Shown here: in pieces, positions 1-4,910 of the stretch
Position numbering within the stretch: the stretch's first letter is position 1
Layout: every line of letters starts with the position of its first letter
From: Methanosarcinales archaeon
Lineage (GTDB): Archaea > Halobacteriota > Methanosarcinia > Methanosarcinales > Methanocomedenaceae
Reading direction: 5' to 3'
NCBI GenBank assembly: GCA_030638625.1
Contig: DAOWEE010000263.1
Span: 1-5,684 of the forward strand
DNA: 5,684 nt
Position numbers and translations under genes: made by a program
Notes under the pieces: model-generated
Seen by the model: the letters and a program-made list of their open reading frames with translations, nothing else
Database searches by the model: none
What the model was told of the DNA's origin: nothing

Positions 1-561
1 CCCACAAGACATACTGGGAATGACACTCATGTGACTGAGCGAGTCATCAGCCAGATACTCACTGAAATGGACGGTATGGAAGAGTTAAAGGACGTGCTGG
101 TGATTGCGGCGACAAACCGGCCTGATATGGTGGATGCGGCACTGCTGAGACCCGGACGGCTGGACCGGCTGATATACATCATGCCACCAGATAACGAAGC
201 AAGGAAAGTCATATTCCAGATACACATGAAGGATAAAACCGTAAAGGACGTTGACTGGAACGAACTGGCAAGAATGACTGATGGATACGTAGGTGCTGAT
301 ATCGAAGCAATATGCCGTGAGGCATCCATCGTAGCACTACGTGAGATTATCAAACCGGGTTTAACAAGGGAAGAAGTAAAAGAACTTTCTAAATCCATAA
401 CTATAGATATGGGACATTTTGACCATGCATTGGCCAGGGTTAAACCCACAACGTCAAGGAATAAACTTCAGGATTATTCGAAAATAGCCCAGGAATTTGC
501 CAGATATGCTACTGTGGGCGCAAAAGGTGATGCTGAAGAGAAACTTGGAATATACGCATGA
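1..561 (+). CDS. cdc48: Cdc48/p97 (VAT-type) AAA+ ATPase, C-terminal part of the D2 domain (5'-partial)
   Basis: The frame is open from base 1, so the gene begins outside the window and only its last 186 residues are present. The visible part matches the second AAA+ domain of Cdc48/p97. It has a VTERVISQILTEMDG helix (residues 11-25 of the fragment), the sensor-1 segment ATNRPD (37-42), an arginine-finger segment LLRPGRLDR with R50 and R53, and the sensor-2 GAD region (98-100). A C-terminal helical tail follows. Walker A and B lie upstream of the window. The family forms hexamers that unfold protein substrates with ATP in the cytoplasm. The last three residues, Ile-Tyr-Ala, fit the HbYX motif (hydrophobic-Tyr-any) used to dock on the 20S proteasome. 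An internal GTG at 31 is a valine codon, not a start. An hsp20 gene follows after 31 nt, suggesting one stress-related transcript. A PAN-type proteasome ATPase is less likely because the tail resembles Cdc48 D2. Confidence 0.93.
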   Translation, partial: PTRHTGNDTHVTERVISQILTEMDGMEELKDVLVIAATNRPDMVDAALLRPGRLDRLIYIMPPDNEARKVIFQIHMKDKTVKDVDWNELARMTDGYVGADIEAICREASIVALREIIKPGLTREEVKELSKSITIDMGHFDHALARVKPTTSRNKLQDYSKIAQEFARYATVGAKGDAEEKLGIYA

Positions 562-580
562 GAATGCAGATTAAATTAAT

Positions 581-586
581 GAGGTG
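581..586 (+). promoter_or_regulatory. Shine-Dalgarno site of hsp20
   Basis: GAGGTG lies 6 nt before the ATG at 593. Its own GTG (584) is in frame and would add three residues, but these bases are better explained as the ribosome binding site, so ATG 593 is chosen as the start. Confidence 0.7.
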
Positions 587-592
587 AAAAAA

Positions 593-1129
593 ATGTGGAA
601 CAAACGAAGAAGGGACATGTTTGAAGATGTTTTTGAAAACATGTTTGAAGAGATGAACGAGATGCTTGGAAACATGTTGAATTCAAGGCTGGAAGCGGAT
701 GAAGGTGCAGATGGTGAACCCATGGTGTGGGGTTTTTCCATGACACAGAAAGGTAACGAGCCCCCTGAGATAAAGGAGTTCGGAAACGTGGACCTGCGAC
801 CTGTTTCCGGATTGCCGGATGAGATGGCAGCCCAGCCCCAGCAAATTGAAGGTGCAATGAGGAAGCCCCTTATCGATATCATGGAAGCTGAGGACTCGCT
901 TCATGTGGTGGTTGAGATGCCGGGTGTTTCCAGGGAGGACATTACCCTTGATTCCAACGGAACTACGCTGGATATTAAGGCACTGACCGAGGACAGGAAG
1001 TATTCCGAGCATGTGGAACTGCCTGCCAAGGTGCTGCCGGATTCGGCAAAGGCAACTTATAAAAATGGTGTGCTGGAAGTGATTTTCCAGTACGATAAGT
1101 CTGATAAGCAATCCATTAAAGTAAATTAG
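593..1129 (+). CDS. hsp20: Hsp20 / alpha-crystallin small heat-shock protein
   Basis: This is a 178-residue small heat-shock protein, an ATP-independent cytoplasmic holdase expected to form large oligomers. The N-terminal arm (1-30) is rich in Met, Phe and Glu and probably helical. It is followed by an acidic linker and a WGFSM...EFGNV segment (46-66) that is common in the archaeal branch of the family. The alpha-crystallin domain runs from about 91 to 170. It contains EMPGVSREDI (108-117) and the hallmark A-x(6)-GVL element (A152 to L161). The C-terminal I-K-V (175-177) is the I-x-I/V motif that docks into a neighbouring subunit. The start is ATG 593, set by GAGGTG 6 nt upstream. The gene sits 31 nt after cdc48, so co-transcription is likely, and its product could hold unfolded clients for the ATPase; that functional link is inferred. 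A hairpin with oligo-T tracts follows. Confidence 0.95.
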   Translation: MWNKRRRDMFEDVFENMFEEMNEMLGNMLNSRLEADEGADGEPMVWGFSMTQKGNEPPEIKEFGNVDLRPVSGLPDEMAAQPQQIEGAMRKPLIDIMEAEDSLHVVVEMPGVSREDITLDSNGTTLDIKALTEDRKYSEHVELPAKVLPDSAKATYKNGVLEVIFQYDKSDKQSIKVN

Positions 1130-1146
1130 ACCAGGATACTGGTTTT

Positions 1147-1224
1147 GCGCCGGTGATGTGTATATCTACCGGTGCAGTTTCTTAATTATTCCCTGCTATT
1201 TTTTCCTACATTTTTATTTTTTTT
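1147..1224 (+). terminator. Probable terminator of the cdc48-hsp20 unit
   Basis: Arms GCGCCGGT (1147-1154) and ACCGGTGC (1168-1175) pair over 8 bp with one G-U wobble. Downstream lie oligo-T tracts at 1199-1204, 1211-1215 and an 8-T run at 1217-1224. Archaeal RNA polymerase stops mainly at oligo-T, so the T tracts are the stronger evidence and the hairpin may be secondary. CTACA (1206-1210) and TGTAG (1224-1228) also flank the last two T tracts as a short inverted repeat. Confidence 0.55.
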
Positions 1225-1256
1225 GTAGATGCATGTTTTCAATGTAAATAGAAATG

Positions 1257-1293
1257 TATATACAATTAATGTTGTATAGAAAATAATGGTGGG
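1257..1293 (+). promoter_or_regulatory. Promoter and SD region of the tetraheme cytochrome gene, with inverted repeat
   Basis: A TATATA box (1257-1262) lies about 41-46 nt before the ATG at 1303, so transcription would start near 1285-1290. GGTGGG (1288-1293), 9 nt before the ATG, is a fair SD site. Overlapping the TATA box is a perfect 7-bp inverted repeat, TATACAA (1259-1265) and TTGTATA (1272-1278), separated by 6 nt. Its position over and just downstream of the TATA box would suit an operator that blocks initiation. The promoter is inferred from sequence alone. Confidence 0.45.
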
Positions 1294-1302
1294 AAATTAA
1301 TT

Positions 1303-1608
1303 ATGAAACTGATAAAAGTAATATTCGTACTGCTTTCAACTTCAGTCATCTGCTATTTGGCAGCAGCTGCACCAAACTTAGATTATTTGACTGAAGATGA
1401 TTGCCGTGGTTGTCATGGTGACGGAAATGGAAATACTATATTACTTCACCATCAATATCAGGATTGTCTATACTGTCATGATATGCCACTGCCGGATGAC
1501 TGGCACAACTGTTATAATTGCCATGTAGATTTTAACCATCATGATGATGCTAGAGGAAGATGTTCAGATTGCCATGATGACAAGCAACTAAGACCACGAA
1601 GTAATTAA
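1303..1608 (+). CDS. Small exported tetraheme c-type cytochrome
   Basis: This 101-residue protein has a signal-peptide-like start: MKLIK, then a hydrophobic stretch to about residue 19, then AAAA-P with likely cleavage near residue 22-23. The mature part of roughly 78 residues carries four CxxCH c-heme attachment sites: CRGCH (34-38), CLYCH (55-59), CYNCH (70-74) and CSDCH (87-91). Extra histidines at 49, 50, 68, 79 and 80 could be distal ligands for bis-His hemes. There is no second membrane helix and no clear C-terminal anchor, so it is probably a soluble or loosely attached electron carrier outside the cytoplasmic membrane. Heme attachment would require a Ccm-type maturation system encoded elsewhere. 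Multiheme cytochromes are typical of Methanosarcinales and of methane-oxidising ANME archaea, where they carry electrons outward. The redox partner cannot be read from the neighbours, which are unrelated. The gene seems to stand alone with its own promoter. It matches no cytochrome family that I can name with confidence. Confidence 0.88.
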   Translation: MKLIKVIFVLLSTSVICYLAAAAPNLDYLTEDDCRGCHGDGNGNTILLHHQYQDCLYCHDMPLPDDWHNCYNCHVDFNHHDDARGRCSDCHDDKQLRPRSN

Positions 1609-1658
1609 ATAATCTGCTAAATTGAATTATTGAAAATTTTCCCAGCTTGCAATACATC

Positions 1659-1667
1659 CTTATATCC
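1659..1667 (+). promoter_or_regulatory. TATA-like box for a leaderless GTPase mRNA
   Basis: CTTATATCC is centred about 26 nt before the ATG at 1689, and no SD site lies between. This is the spacing expected when an archaeal transcript begins at or just before its start codon. It supports the ATG at 1689 over the in-frame TTG at 1647, because a transcript starting near 1689 would not include the TTG. Confidence 0.45.
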
Positions 1668-1688
1668 TCATGCACCATAGCACACAAC

Positions 1689-2453
1689 ATGGTAAGTTAC
1701 AAGAGGATATCAAAGGACGTAATCAAAAAAGCCGATATCCTTCTTGAGGTCGTTGATGCCCGATTTCCTGACGAGACACGAAACAGCGAGGTCGAACGTG
1801 ATATTGCACGTGCGAAAAAGCCGTTCATAATAGTCCTTAACAAATGCGACCTTGTATCAAAGGAAAAACTTGAAAAAACCAAATCCCGGCTGTCAAAAAT
1901 TGCGCCAACGGTCTTTGTGTCCAGCAAGGACAGGTCCGGGACAACAATGTTGCGGCACAAAATACTTGAAACCGCTAACATAAGAGGGCGCGAAATACTG
2001 GTCGGTTCCCTTGGCTATCCCAACACCGGCAAGTCATCGGTGGTCAATGCCGTGACTGGAAAACACAGTGCCGGCACATCCTCAATATCAGGCCATACCA
2101 AGGGAGTGCAGCATATTAAAGCGGGTTCCCGCATCAAGTTCATTGATACGCCAGGGGTTATTCCCTTTGGCGATAACGATGAGTATATCCAGGGCCTGCT
2201 TGCAGTAAAGGATTCAACTCACCTGAAGGACCCTATCGGCGTGGCCATGGTCATAATAGAGAAACTGTGCGCTGAAAACAAAAAAGCCCTGGAGTCCTTA
2301 TATCACGTCACAATAGAGGCGGAGAATTCCTATGAAGTGCTTGAACTGATTGGCAGGCAGAGGAACTTTTTGAAGAAGAAGGGTGAGGTTGATGAGACAA
2401 GGGCTGCTGTCATGATAATTAATGACTGGCAAAAAGGGCGGCTTATGATTTAG
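1689..2453 (+). CDS. Circularly permuted YlqF/MJ1464-type GTPase (probable ribosome-assembly factor)
   Basis: From ATG 1689 the product has 254 residues. The G motifs occur in permuted order, the mark of the YlqF/YawG group: a VDARFP segment (22-27), G4 NKCD (51-54), G5 SSK (78-80), then G1 GYPNTGKSS (109-117), a G2 Thr in GHTKG (T137) and G3 DTPG (153-156). A C-terminal helical region (about 165-254) should contact RNA. Characterised relatives (bacterial RbgA/YlqF, eukaryotic Lsg1/Nog2 types) act in assembly of the large ribosomal subunit; the archaeal member is presumed cytoplasmic and similar. An in-frame TTG at 1647 would add 14 residues (through the sequence TIAHN) unlike the usual start of the family, and a TATA-like box about 26 nt before 1689 favours a leaderless start there. 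The gene converges on the ywbE-like gene with only 14 nt between stops. TTTTT at 2479-2483, inside that gene's 3' end, may help end this transcript. Confidence 0.93.
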   Translation: MVSYKRISKDVIKKADILLEVVDARFPDETRNSEVERDIARAKKPFIIVLNKCDLVSKEKLEKTKSRLSKIAPTVFVSSKDRSGTTMLRHKILETANIRGREILVGSLGYPNTGKSSVVNAVTGKHSAGTSSISGHTKGVQHIKAGSRIKFIDTPGVIPFGDNDEYIQGLLAVKDSTHLKDPIGVAMVIIEKLCAENKKALESLYHVTIEAENSYEVLELIGRQRNFLKKKGEVDETRAAVMIINDWQKGRLMI

Positions 2454-2467
2454 TCGGTTTAGGCAGA

Positions 2468-2677
2468 TTATTCTTCGATTTTTGTGTGGATTTCCTTCAC
2501 TCTTCCAACCTGACCGTCTTCTAATTGAACTTTTATTCCGTGTGGGTGTTGTGAAGATTTAGTCAGGATTCTCTTTACAATACCCTGGGTTATTTTCCCA
2601 CTCCTCTGATCTTGTTTTAGAACAATTCCTACGTTTAATCCTGGTTTTATGTTTTGTCTGGTACTGCCTTGGTTCAT
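2468..2677 (-). CDS. ywbE: YwbE family protein (DUF2196)
   Basis: This 69-residue protein matches the small YwbE family seen in many bacteria and archaea. Conserved blocks are IKPGL (10-14), VLKQDQRSGK (19-28), SSQHPHGIKV (41-50) and LEDGQVGRV (52-60). The length is close to the family norm, so the gene appears complete. The composition (basic KQDQRSGK, the glycine turns and short beta-like segments ending in DGQVGRV) suggests a small beta-barrel that may bind nucleic acid, but no biochemical role is established. The ATG at 2677 has no SD site; a TATA-like TTAAATAAA (2697-2705, minus strand) lies 20-28 nt upstream and suggests a leaderless mRNA. Its stop faces the GTPase stop across 14 nt. 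The MFS gene upstream on the same strand is 185 nt away, so they are probably separate transcripts. Confidence 0.9.
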   Translation of the reverse strand: MNQGSTRQNIKPGLNVGIVLKQDQRSGKITQGIVKRILTKSSQHPHGIKVQLEDGQVGRVKEIHTKIEE

Positions 2678-2696
2678 GGTGGAATGTGGGTTTATG

Positions 2697-2705
2697 TTTA
2701 TTTAA
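2697..2705 (-). promoter_or_regulatory. TATA-like box upstream of ywbE
   Basis: TTAAATAAA on the minus strand is 20-28 nt before the ATG at 2677, and no SD lies between them. This is compatible with a leaderless archaeal promoter. It is inferred from position and composition only. Confidence 0.4.
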
Positions 2706-2714
2706 GCATATACG

Positions 2715-2766
2715 TTCTTGAAAAATTCAAATGTGATATTTGGGTTTGAAGGGGGTTGTTCAAGAA
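2715..2766. repeat. 8-bp inverted repeat TTCTTGAA / TTCAAGAA
   Basis: TTCTTGAA (2715-2722) and its exact reverse complement TTCAAGAA (2759-2766) are 36 nt apart, just upstream of the ywbE TATA-like box. TTGAA (2718-2722) also pairs with TTCAA (2726-2730) nearby. It could be a binding site or a chance A/T-rich match. Confidence 0.25.
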
Positions 2767-2793
2767 TATGACTCCTTCATACCAGCACAAGAA

Positions 2794-2814
2794 AATCCTC
2801 CCTACGGTCGGATT
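2794..2814. repeat. Compact hairpin in the ywbE-MFS gap
   Basis: AATCC (2794-2798) pairs with GGATT (2810-2814), and inside it CC (2801-2802) pairs with GG (2806-2807) around a TAC loop, leaving a symmetric 2x2 internal loop. It is the most G+C-rich spot in this gap. It lies beyond the MFS stop and before the ywbE promoter. No function is assigned. Confidence 0.3.
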
Positions 2815-2825
2815 AACTCGAGTAC

Positions 2826-2856
2826 ATAATCTTATAGATTATATACAATGAAAAAA
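2826..2856 (-). terminator. Probable terminator of the MFS transporter gene
   Basis: Read on the minus strand, six T (2856-2851) follow the stop codon after 6 nt. Then comes a perfect 7-bp inverted repeat, AGATTAT / ATAATCT, with arms 2836-2842 and 2826-2832 around a 3-nt loop. The oligo-T tract is the expected archaeal stop signal; the hairpin is A/T-rich and weak. Confidence 0.45.
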
Positions 2857-2862
2857 TGCCAT

Positions 2863-4191
2863 TCAGGCAGTCATTTCCCGAAATGACAATAACCTGATGG
2901 ACATGAAAAACACCACAAAAATAATAACTGCAGATACCAGAAATGCTCCACTGCCAATGAGCCCGTACAATATCCCACCACCGACCAGTCCGATGATACT
3001 TGCCAGGCTTCCTGAACTGCTGGCAAATCCCTGCACAGAACCCTGGTATTTATCTCCAGCTACTATTGAGAGTATGGACAAAAAAGAGGGCCACATGAGA
3101 CCGTTGCCTACTGCAAAGAACACGCCAGCAATGTAGATTATGATCAAATTCCCTGACATTATCAGGATAAAATTCGTGCCAAGGATAATGCTTCCTACCA
3201 GTATTAACAAACCGCTGGAGTATTTCGTCCCTATCCATTCCAGCACCGGACCCTGGACGAATACCATCACCAGGCTTAAAAATGCGAAGAATATCCCCAT
3301 CTGGGTCACTGACCAGTTCAAATGCTGGACAGCATGGATGGGGAATGCTGTATAGAAAATGTTGAATCCCAGGAATATCATGAAATAAAGGACCAGGATA
3401 TAAGGGACATTCCTGATTTCCAGAATATCCCTGATAGTAATTTTTTCCTTCTCTTTCACGCGGTAACATTCTTTTTGTTCCTGCCCGAACACTTTTCTCA
3501 CATTCACTTTTTCAGGATACTTTTCAGGAATTGAAAATCTGGATTCAGGGAGTCGATAAGCGATTATGAACACTGCCGCCAGGGAAATTAGCAGTGCAGC
3601 GGTTACTGGTATCAGTTCACCATATATCGTTGCACCCAGAACTCCTGCCAGAGCTGGACCGATAATAAAACCCAAATTGGTCGAAGCTGCCATTTTCCCA
3701 AAATTGGCTTTTCGGTTTTGTTCCTGTGTGATATCGGCAAGGTATGCATTTGCCACTGAGACATTTCCGCCGGTGAGACCGTCCATTGCCCTTGAAATAA
3801 AGAAAATGAGCAATGGGACGGTAATGACGATTATTCCAAGGGATGCCGAATTGATGACATATATCGTGGAGAGCGGGACAAAGAAGGCCAGCAGGAATAT
3901 TATCCATGAGAATAGCGTACCTATCTGGCTTAAGAGGAGTATTTTTTTCCTTCCGTACAGGTCTGACCATTTCCCCAGGATGGGTGCTCCGAATAGCTGG
4001 AATGCGGGATACGTGGCACCTATCAGCCCATAAATGAGGGCATTCCCGCCAAACCTTGTTACCAGGAAGACCAAAAAGGGCAGAATGATACTGAATCCCA
4101 GGGTCCCGATGAAGTTTACCAGCAGGATGGGGTAGAGGGGGATACTCTTGTTTTCACCAGCCGGTCTTTCAACTTGCGGATCCATTATCAT
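2863..4191 (-). CDS. MFS transporter, drug:H+ antiporter (TetA-like) type
   Basis: This 442-residue inner-membrane protein has about 12 hydrophobic helices, the normal length for the major facilitator superfamily. Motif A is clear in the loop after helix 2, GKWSDLYGRKKILL (73-86). The helix-4 segment SRAMDGLTGG (133-142) has the position of motif B, and GFIIGPALAGVLG (174-186) is motif C, the antiporter signature. A charged cytoplasmic loop (about 214-262) separates the two six-helix halves. These features suggest proton-driven export of a small molecule, as in TetA-type proteins; the substrate cannot be deduced, and resistance to any given drug should not be assumed. Two starts are possible, ATG 4191 and ATG 4185 (M-I-M), and neither has an SD site. 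The zinc-finger gene lies 40 nt upstream on the same strand. A six-T tract in that gap may separate them, so an operon is possible but not shown. Confidence 0.9.
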   Translation of the reverse strand: MIMDPQVERPAGENKSIPLYPILLVNFIGTLGFSIILPFLVFLVTRFGGNALIYGLIGATYPAFQLFGAPILGKWSDLYGRKKILLLSQIGTLFSWIIFLLAFFVPLSTIYVINSASLGIIVITVPLLIFFISRAMDGLTGGNVSVANAYLADITQEQNRKANFGKMAASTNLGFIIGPALAGVLGATIYGELIPVTAALLISLAAVFIIAYRLPESRFSIPEKYPEKVNVRKVFGQEQKECYRVKEKEKITIRDILEIRNVPYILVLYFMIFLGFNIFYTAFPIHAVQHLNWSVTQMGIFFAFLSLVMVFVQGPVLEWIGTKYSSGLLILVGSIILGTNFILIMSGNLIIIYIAGVFFAVGNGLMWPSFLSILSIVAGDKYQGSVQGFASSSGSLASIIGLVGGGILYGLIGSGAFLVSAVIIFVVFFMSIRLLSFREMTA

Positions 4192-4213
4192 TATTTAATA
4201 CATGCAATATCCC

Positions 4214-4219
4214 AAAAAA
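4214..4219 (-). terminator. Oligo-T tract after the zinc-finger gene
   Basis: Six T on the minus strand begin 12 nt after the stop of the UBP zinc-finger gene. This could end that transcript at least in part. No hairpin is needed in archaea, but six T alone is weak evidence. Confidence 0.3.
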
Positions 4220-4231
4220 CGTTCCTGATTG

Positions 4232-4483
4232 TCAAAGGTACATTTCATCCACATAGCACCACCGCCAATCCTCACCTTTCTCAAATGATTGCATGATTGG
4301 ATGGTGAGTCTCATGAAAGTGTTTCGTCGCATGCTTATTCTTCGATGAATCGCAACATCCCACGTGACCACAGGTCAGGCACATCCTCAGGTGCACCCAG
4401 GAGTCACCGCTTTTCAGGCATTCTTCGCACCCTTGGGCACTGGGCTTAACTTCCCGTATCTGGTCTGTATGTGTACATTCCAT
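4232..4483 (-). CDS. Stand-alone UBP-type zinc-finger protein
   Basis: The 83-residue protein is almost entirely a zf-UBP domain. Probable metal ligands are C3 and H5, the pair C19/C22, C35/C38, C43 or C44, and the histidines H51, H55, H60 and H61. The block GHVGCCDSSKNKHATKH (39-55) and the ending GEDWRWCYVDE (70-80) are typical of the free-standing prokaryotic form. In eukaryotes the domain binds the free C-terminal Gly-Gly of ubiquitin (USP5, HDAC6). Here the Cys-Gly-Arg that supplies the binding arginine there is replaced by Cys-Cys-Asp, so ubiquitin-like binding cannot be assumed, although W75 and Y77 remain. No role is established for the prokaryotic form. The start is well set by GGAGG 7 nt before the ATG. 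The gene is 40 nt upstream of the MFS transporter on the same strand, a possible functional tie. Confidence 0.92.
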   Translation of the reverse strand: MECTHTDQIREVKPSAQGCEECLKSGDSWVHLRMCLTCGHVGCCDSSKNKHATKHFHETHHPIMQSFEKGEDWRWCYVDEMYL

Positions 4484-4490
4484 TTGCTAA

Positions 4491-4540
4491 CCTCCACGAT
4501 TTTCCCTTATACAATTTAGGTTTCAGTTGGGTATATATGT
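4491..4540 (-). promoter_or_regulatory. Promoter and strong SD site of the zinc-finger gene
   Basis: On the minus strand GGAGG (4495-4491) lies 7 nt before the ATG at 4483, the strongest SD site in the window. A TATA-like ACATATATAC (4540-4531) would place the transcription start near 4505-4510, giving a leader of about 25 nt that contains the SD. A second A/T-rich box, TTGTATAA (4516-4509), is too close to the SD to be the main TATA box. Confidence 0.5.
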
Positions 4541-4616
4541 TGTCCTTATTGTGTGGAAGGAATTGTGAGGTCTTCGATTGGGGGGAGGGTTAGTGAATGA
4601 AGGTTGTAGAGGCAAT

Positions 4617-4622
4617 AAAAAA
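4617..4622 (-). terminator. Oligo-T terminator of the 7TM / winged-helix pair
   Basis: Six T on the minus strand start 3 nt after the winged-helix stop codon, inside an A/T-rich stretch (TTATAATTATTTTTTATTG). This is a plausible archaeal termination signal. Confidence 0.4.
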
Positions 4623-4625
4623 TAA

Positions 4626-4910
4626 TTATAATTCAAAATCTTCAATAAAACCTATGATCAATTTATATTTTTCAAGATATTTGAAACCTTTATCAGTCAA
4701 AGTTAAGAACTTCTTTCCCTTTTCATCAATAATCTCTTTGACAAAACCTTTTTCCAATAATTCATTTAAATAATCAGAAAAACTTTGTGATGATAAATTC
4801 GAATATCTTAGCAAAGGTGTGGGCTTTATGGAATTATTATGATGTCTAATAATCTTCAATATATCATAAATCACTTCCAAGCGATCTCTTTTACGCTTTA
4901 TCTGGTCCAT
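4626..4910 (-). CDS. Archaeal winged-helix transcription regulator (HTH_45 / ArnR1-like)
   Basis: The 94-residue protein fits the small archaeal winged-helix type. It has a basic start with helix 1 (KRKRDRLEVIYDILKIIR, 5-22), helix 2 (29-38), a recognition helix (LSSQSFSDYLNELLEKG, 39-55), a beta wing with basic residues (57-72, ...DEKGKKFLTLT) and a C-terminal helix (73-91) that may form a dimer. It should bind DNA in the cytoplasm. Its target is unknown; its own promoter is a reasonable guess. The ATG at 4910 lies 13 nt inside the 3' end of the upstream membrane-protein gene, with GGGTGGG (4920-4914) a few bases before it. The two genes are therefore very likely co-transcribed and translationally coupled. 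The region is more A+T-rich than the genes to the left. Confidence 0.85.
   Translation of the reverse strand: MDQIKRKRDRLEVIYDILKIIRHHNNSIKPTPLLRYSNLSSQSFSDYLNELLEKGFVKEIIDEKGKKFLTLTDKGFKYLEKYKLIIGFIEDFEL

Noticed and set aside
27..449. Long minus-strand frame opposite cdc48
   Set aside because: The plus strand codes for an unmistakable AAA+ domain; the antisense product has no recognisable domain.
571..882. Minus-strand open frames opposite hsp20
   Set aside because: They are shadows of the hsp20 coding frame, with Ser-rich, family-less translations and no start signals.
1632..1641. GAAAATTTTC palindrome after the cytochrome gene as a terminator hairpin
   Set aside because: It is short, has no room for a loop and only four T, so it could be chance; it is not strong enough to list as a terminator.
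3566..4033. 155-codon plus-strand frame opposite the MFS gene
   Set aside because: It is a mirror of the transporter frame, with no domain and no SD; the minus strand shows clear MFS motifs A and C.
2863..4191. The MFS protein as a specific tetracycline-resistance determinant
   Set aside because: Motifs A and C define a broad drug:H+ antiporter group; nothing in the sequence specifies the substrate.
4597..4773. Plus-strand frame of 58 codons starting at an ATG preceded by a G-rich SD-like run (4580-4589)
   Set aside because: Most of it is antisense to the winged-helix gene, its product looks like random low-complexity sequence rich in Lys, Asn, Ser and Phe, and it ends inside the well-supported gene.
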